NCBI RefSeq assembly: GCF_003265705.1
Contig: NW_020312935.1
Span: forward strand, 6,046,245 to 6,110,244
Direction: 5' to 3'
Origin: Callorhinus ursinus
Taxonomy: Eukaryota; Chordata; Mammalia; Carnivora; Otariidae
Length of the DNA stretch: 64,000 bases
The notes beneath the pieces are model-generated. The model was not told the DNA's origin and searched no databases. It was given only the letters and a program-made list of their open reading frames with translations. A program made the translations under genes and the position numbers. This document shows, in pieces, positions 59,616 to 64,000 of the stretch (position 1 is the stretch's first letter; each line of letters begins with the position of its first letter).

Positions 59616-59807
59616 CATTTTGCTTCCTTCTTAAAACAGATGCGCATTTATTCTTCAGAATCTGTTTCGTATCCCTTTCAAACGTGACTGCAGTTTCCTA
59701 AATCATTCCTGCGCTGGGTAACGACACTCTTTCTCAAGCCTGCTGCATGGTTCTTGTAGATTTATTTTAGCTCTGGATAAAATAATTAAATTGGCAAATA
59801 ATTTCCT

Positions 59808-59971
59808 TTTTTTTTTAAGAGAGGGAGGAGAGGAGGGACAGCGAGAGAATCTTAAGCAGGCTCCATGCCCAGCACAGAGCTGATGTGGCGCTGGATCCCA
59901 CAACCCCAAGATCATGACCTGAGCCGAAATCAAGAGTCAGACGCTCAACTGAATGAGCCACCTAGGCGCCC
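59808..59971 (-). mobile_element. CAN-SINE, inverted, 5' shortened
   Basis: T-run then AAGAGAGGGAGG; GAATGAGCCACCTAGGCGCCCC end. Confidence 0.87.
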
Positions 59972-60059
59972 CTCCTGACTTTTGTAGGCTTTCTTTGTTG
60001 GGGCAGCAAACCCTGAAGGATTAGAGTTTAGGTGAGATCAGGTTTTTGCACTGGTAATG

Positions 60060-60260
60060 AGTAAAAGGGAGAAACCACATTCATTAAACACTTACTGAAT
60101 GCTTAGTATATGCAAAGGCTGTGATGACAGCTTCACTTATTCTGCCTAAATTTTCCCAACAATGTTTGTGAAGTGGGTTGTATCATCCCCATGTTTGAGA
60201 TAAAGAAGCAGAGGCCCAGCACTTAAGAGACTTCTCTGGGTTCCCAAAGCTAGAAAGATA
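60060..60260 (-). repeat. MIR/L2-like fragment
   Basis: TAAACACTTACTGAATGCTT, TTTTCCCAACAATGTTTGTG and AAGAAGCAGAGGCCCAGCAC occur in MIR-antisense order. Confidence 0.55.
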
Positions 60261-60276
60261 TTTAGCCAAATTTTAA

Positions 60277-60469
60277 ATTTTTTAAAAAGATTTTTATTTA
60301 TTAGAGACAGCGAGATAGAAAGAGAGCACGAGCGGGGGAGGGGCAGAGGGAGAGAGAGAAGCCGACTCCCCACTGAGCGGGGAGCCCCACCTGGAGCAGA
60401 TCCCAGGACCGGGAGATCATGACCTGAGCCGAAGGCAGATCCTCAACCACCTGAGCCACTCAGAAGCCC
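60277..60469 (-). mobile_element. CAN-SINE, inverted
   Basis: AAAAAGATTTTTATTTATTA start and CTGAGCCACTCAGAAGCCCC end. Confidence 0.88.
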
Positions 60470-60614
60470 CAAATTTTTGTTTTATTATGTACACGTTGTG
60501 GCTTTCCTGGCTAATAGAGCTTGTTGTCATATTTTGCAGTGCCCAGAGGCTGCAACCCCCGAATAGACAGCAATTCGACAAGCATTTTTACCATAAACCA
60601 AAGGGTGAAGAGGC

Positions 60615-60828
60615 AGTTTATTAACCCTGTGGTTAAGAGCTCAGGTTCAGAAGTCTCACGTAGCTGGGTTCAAATTCCAGTTCCACCACTTATAAACGTG
60701 TAAAACACATGCTCTCTCCAGGCTTCTACTCATTTGTAAAATGGAGATATTACTACCTCATAGAGTTGCGAGGTTAAATGTGCCATATATAAAGCATTTG
60801 GCACATAGTATATGCTTAATACATGCTG
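60615..60828 (+). repeat. MIR (sense)
   Basis: Long readable MIR: GTGGTTAAGAGCTCAGGTTC, then ATTTGTAAAATGGAGATATT, then TTTGGCACATAGTATATGCT. A young SINE is inserted at its 3' end. Confidence 0.75.
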
Positions 60829-60834
60829 GCTCTT

Positions 60835-61034
60835 TTTTTTTTTAAGATTTTATTTATTTATTTGAGAGAGAGAGAATGAGAGAGAGAGAGAGCACATCAG
60901 AGGGGATAGGGTCAGAGGGAGAAGCAGACTCCCTGCCGAGCAGGGAGCCCGATGCGGGACTCGATCCCGGGACTCTGGGATCATGACCTGAGCCGAAGGC
61001 AGTGGCTTAACCAACTGAGCCACCCAGGCGCCCC
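60835..61034 (-). mobile_element. CAN-SINE, inverted, with target-site duplication
   Basis: ATGCTGGCTCTT at 60823-60834 and 61035-61046. Confidence 0.94.
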
Positions 61035-61039
61035 ATGCT

Positions 61040-63029
<1,990 letters not shown>

Positions 63030-64000
63030 TAAGCCCCTTCTTACCACCTTCTTTTCCCCAGCACTGAGCTGTTCCTTGTGGTCAGAGTCCGAGGTCTCCT
63101 GGCTGACACTTGTGACTGATGTGAGCTGCTGAGCTGCATGGGTCTGGGCTGCAGAGGGTTGAATAGTGGGGCTGCCTCTGTTACCTGACTGTGGGCATGG
63201 CTTGGTCTAAGCAGCAGCCCTTGATGGCAAGTAGGTGCATTGCGGGTAGAGAACAAGACTTCTCTTTAGTGATTATGTAATGAGATACCTCACAGGTCAG
63301 GGAAACAAGTAACAAGTTTACATTAACAATTCAGTGTCCAGAATGGGATTTCCCCTACTATCCTATGGCATTTGTGACTTCCCTCCTTTCACACTTTTGC
63401 CACATTCAGGGTTCTTTTTTTATGGCATTTAGTCACATAGGGGCCCCTGTAGGCTTCAAAGGGATAGTAGAGTCTTCACAGCATTCATCAGAGCTGTGGC
63501 AGCCACTGGCCTGTCATCTCAGGGTAAACAGCATGCACATGGTCAGAATCAGGTGACCTTGCTGCTCATAAACTTGTTTTTCAGTCCAGGGACTTGAACA
63601 CCAGTTGGACCAGCTTTAAGAAGGTCCTCATTAAAGTCAGCATTAGGGAGGCTCCTTATTTTAGGGTGATCTAAGCAGATACCCGGAAGTCAGAGGGGGA
63701 GATTTCTCATTTTTCTTTTTTTTCCTTTTTCTCCTAGTCGCCCTTTTCCCCATTGATTGTGACAAAGCCAGGTGTTTAACTTATGAAATAACATGATTTC
63801 AGCTGTCTTGGAAAGGCTTTCCTCATCAGACCTTAGGTCTGATGTGGGAAGTTTGCCAGTTACACCAGTGACCTTCGTGCCAACCCTGAATATGTATTCT
63901 TGAGTATTCAAAGTACTTCCTCTGTCTTAGGGACTGTCCCTCTTGTGGTGCATGCAAAATGCCCAGCCAAGGGGCTGTGCTGGGGGAGGACTGCTATAGT

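Overview
The window is nuclear DNA from a carnivoran mammal, most likely an arctoid caniform (bear, panda, seal or mustelid group). About 38 tRNA-Lys-derived CAN-SINE copies are present. Their shared head (GGCGCCTGGGTGGCTCAG) and middle (GGGCTCCCTGCTCAGC) look arctoid rather than dog SINEC_Cf or the cat form. Species is not resolved.

Gene content and order match the human 16q22.1 block, reversed. From left to right: NRN1L (-), EDC4 (-), NUTF2 (-), THAP11 (-), CENPT (+), TSNAXIP1 (-) and the first two coding exons of RANBP10 (+), which runs off the right edge. I rebuilt the exon chains from splice signals and reading phase. They close exactly: NRN1L 162 aa (3 exons), EDC4 1399 aa (29), NUTF2 127 aa (4 coding), THAP11 330 aa (1), CENPT 576 aa (13) and TSNAXIP1 712 aa (16).

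Region by region: 1-520 holds nothing I recognise. 595-13593 is a compact, nearly repeat-free block (NRN1L and EDC4). 14260-30560 is NUTF2, with a roughly 10 kb intron in its 5' UTR. 31000-33000 is gene-poor. 33030-35290 is THAP11 with a CpG-rich promoter. 35400-38770 is SINE-rich. 38755-44400 is CENPT, tail-to-tail with TSNAXIP1 (44500-61280). The long 5' introns of TSNAXIP1 are packed with SINEs and hold an intact intronless COX6B1-like retrocopy. 61040-61890 is the head-to-head TSNAXIP1/RANBP10 promoter.

The genes are mostly housekeeping: mRNA decapping (EDC4), Ran import (NUTF2), transcription (THAP11), kinetochore (CENPT) and Ran-binding scaffold (RANBP10). TSNAXIP1 is testis/cilia-associated and NRN1L is a GPI-anchored neuritin-like protein. 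A recurring thread is a motif like ACTACAATTCCC, the element used by ZNF143/THAP11/HCFC1. It occurs at the NUTF2, THAP11, CENPT and RANBP10 promoters, so THAP11 may regulate itself and its neighbours. I saw no CRISPR array, prokaryotic system or virus.
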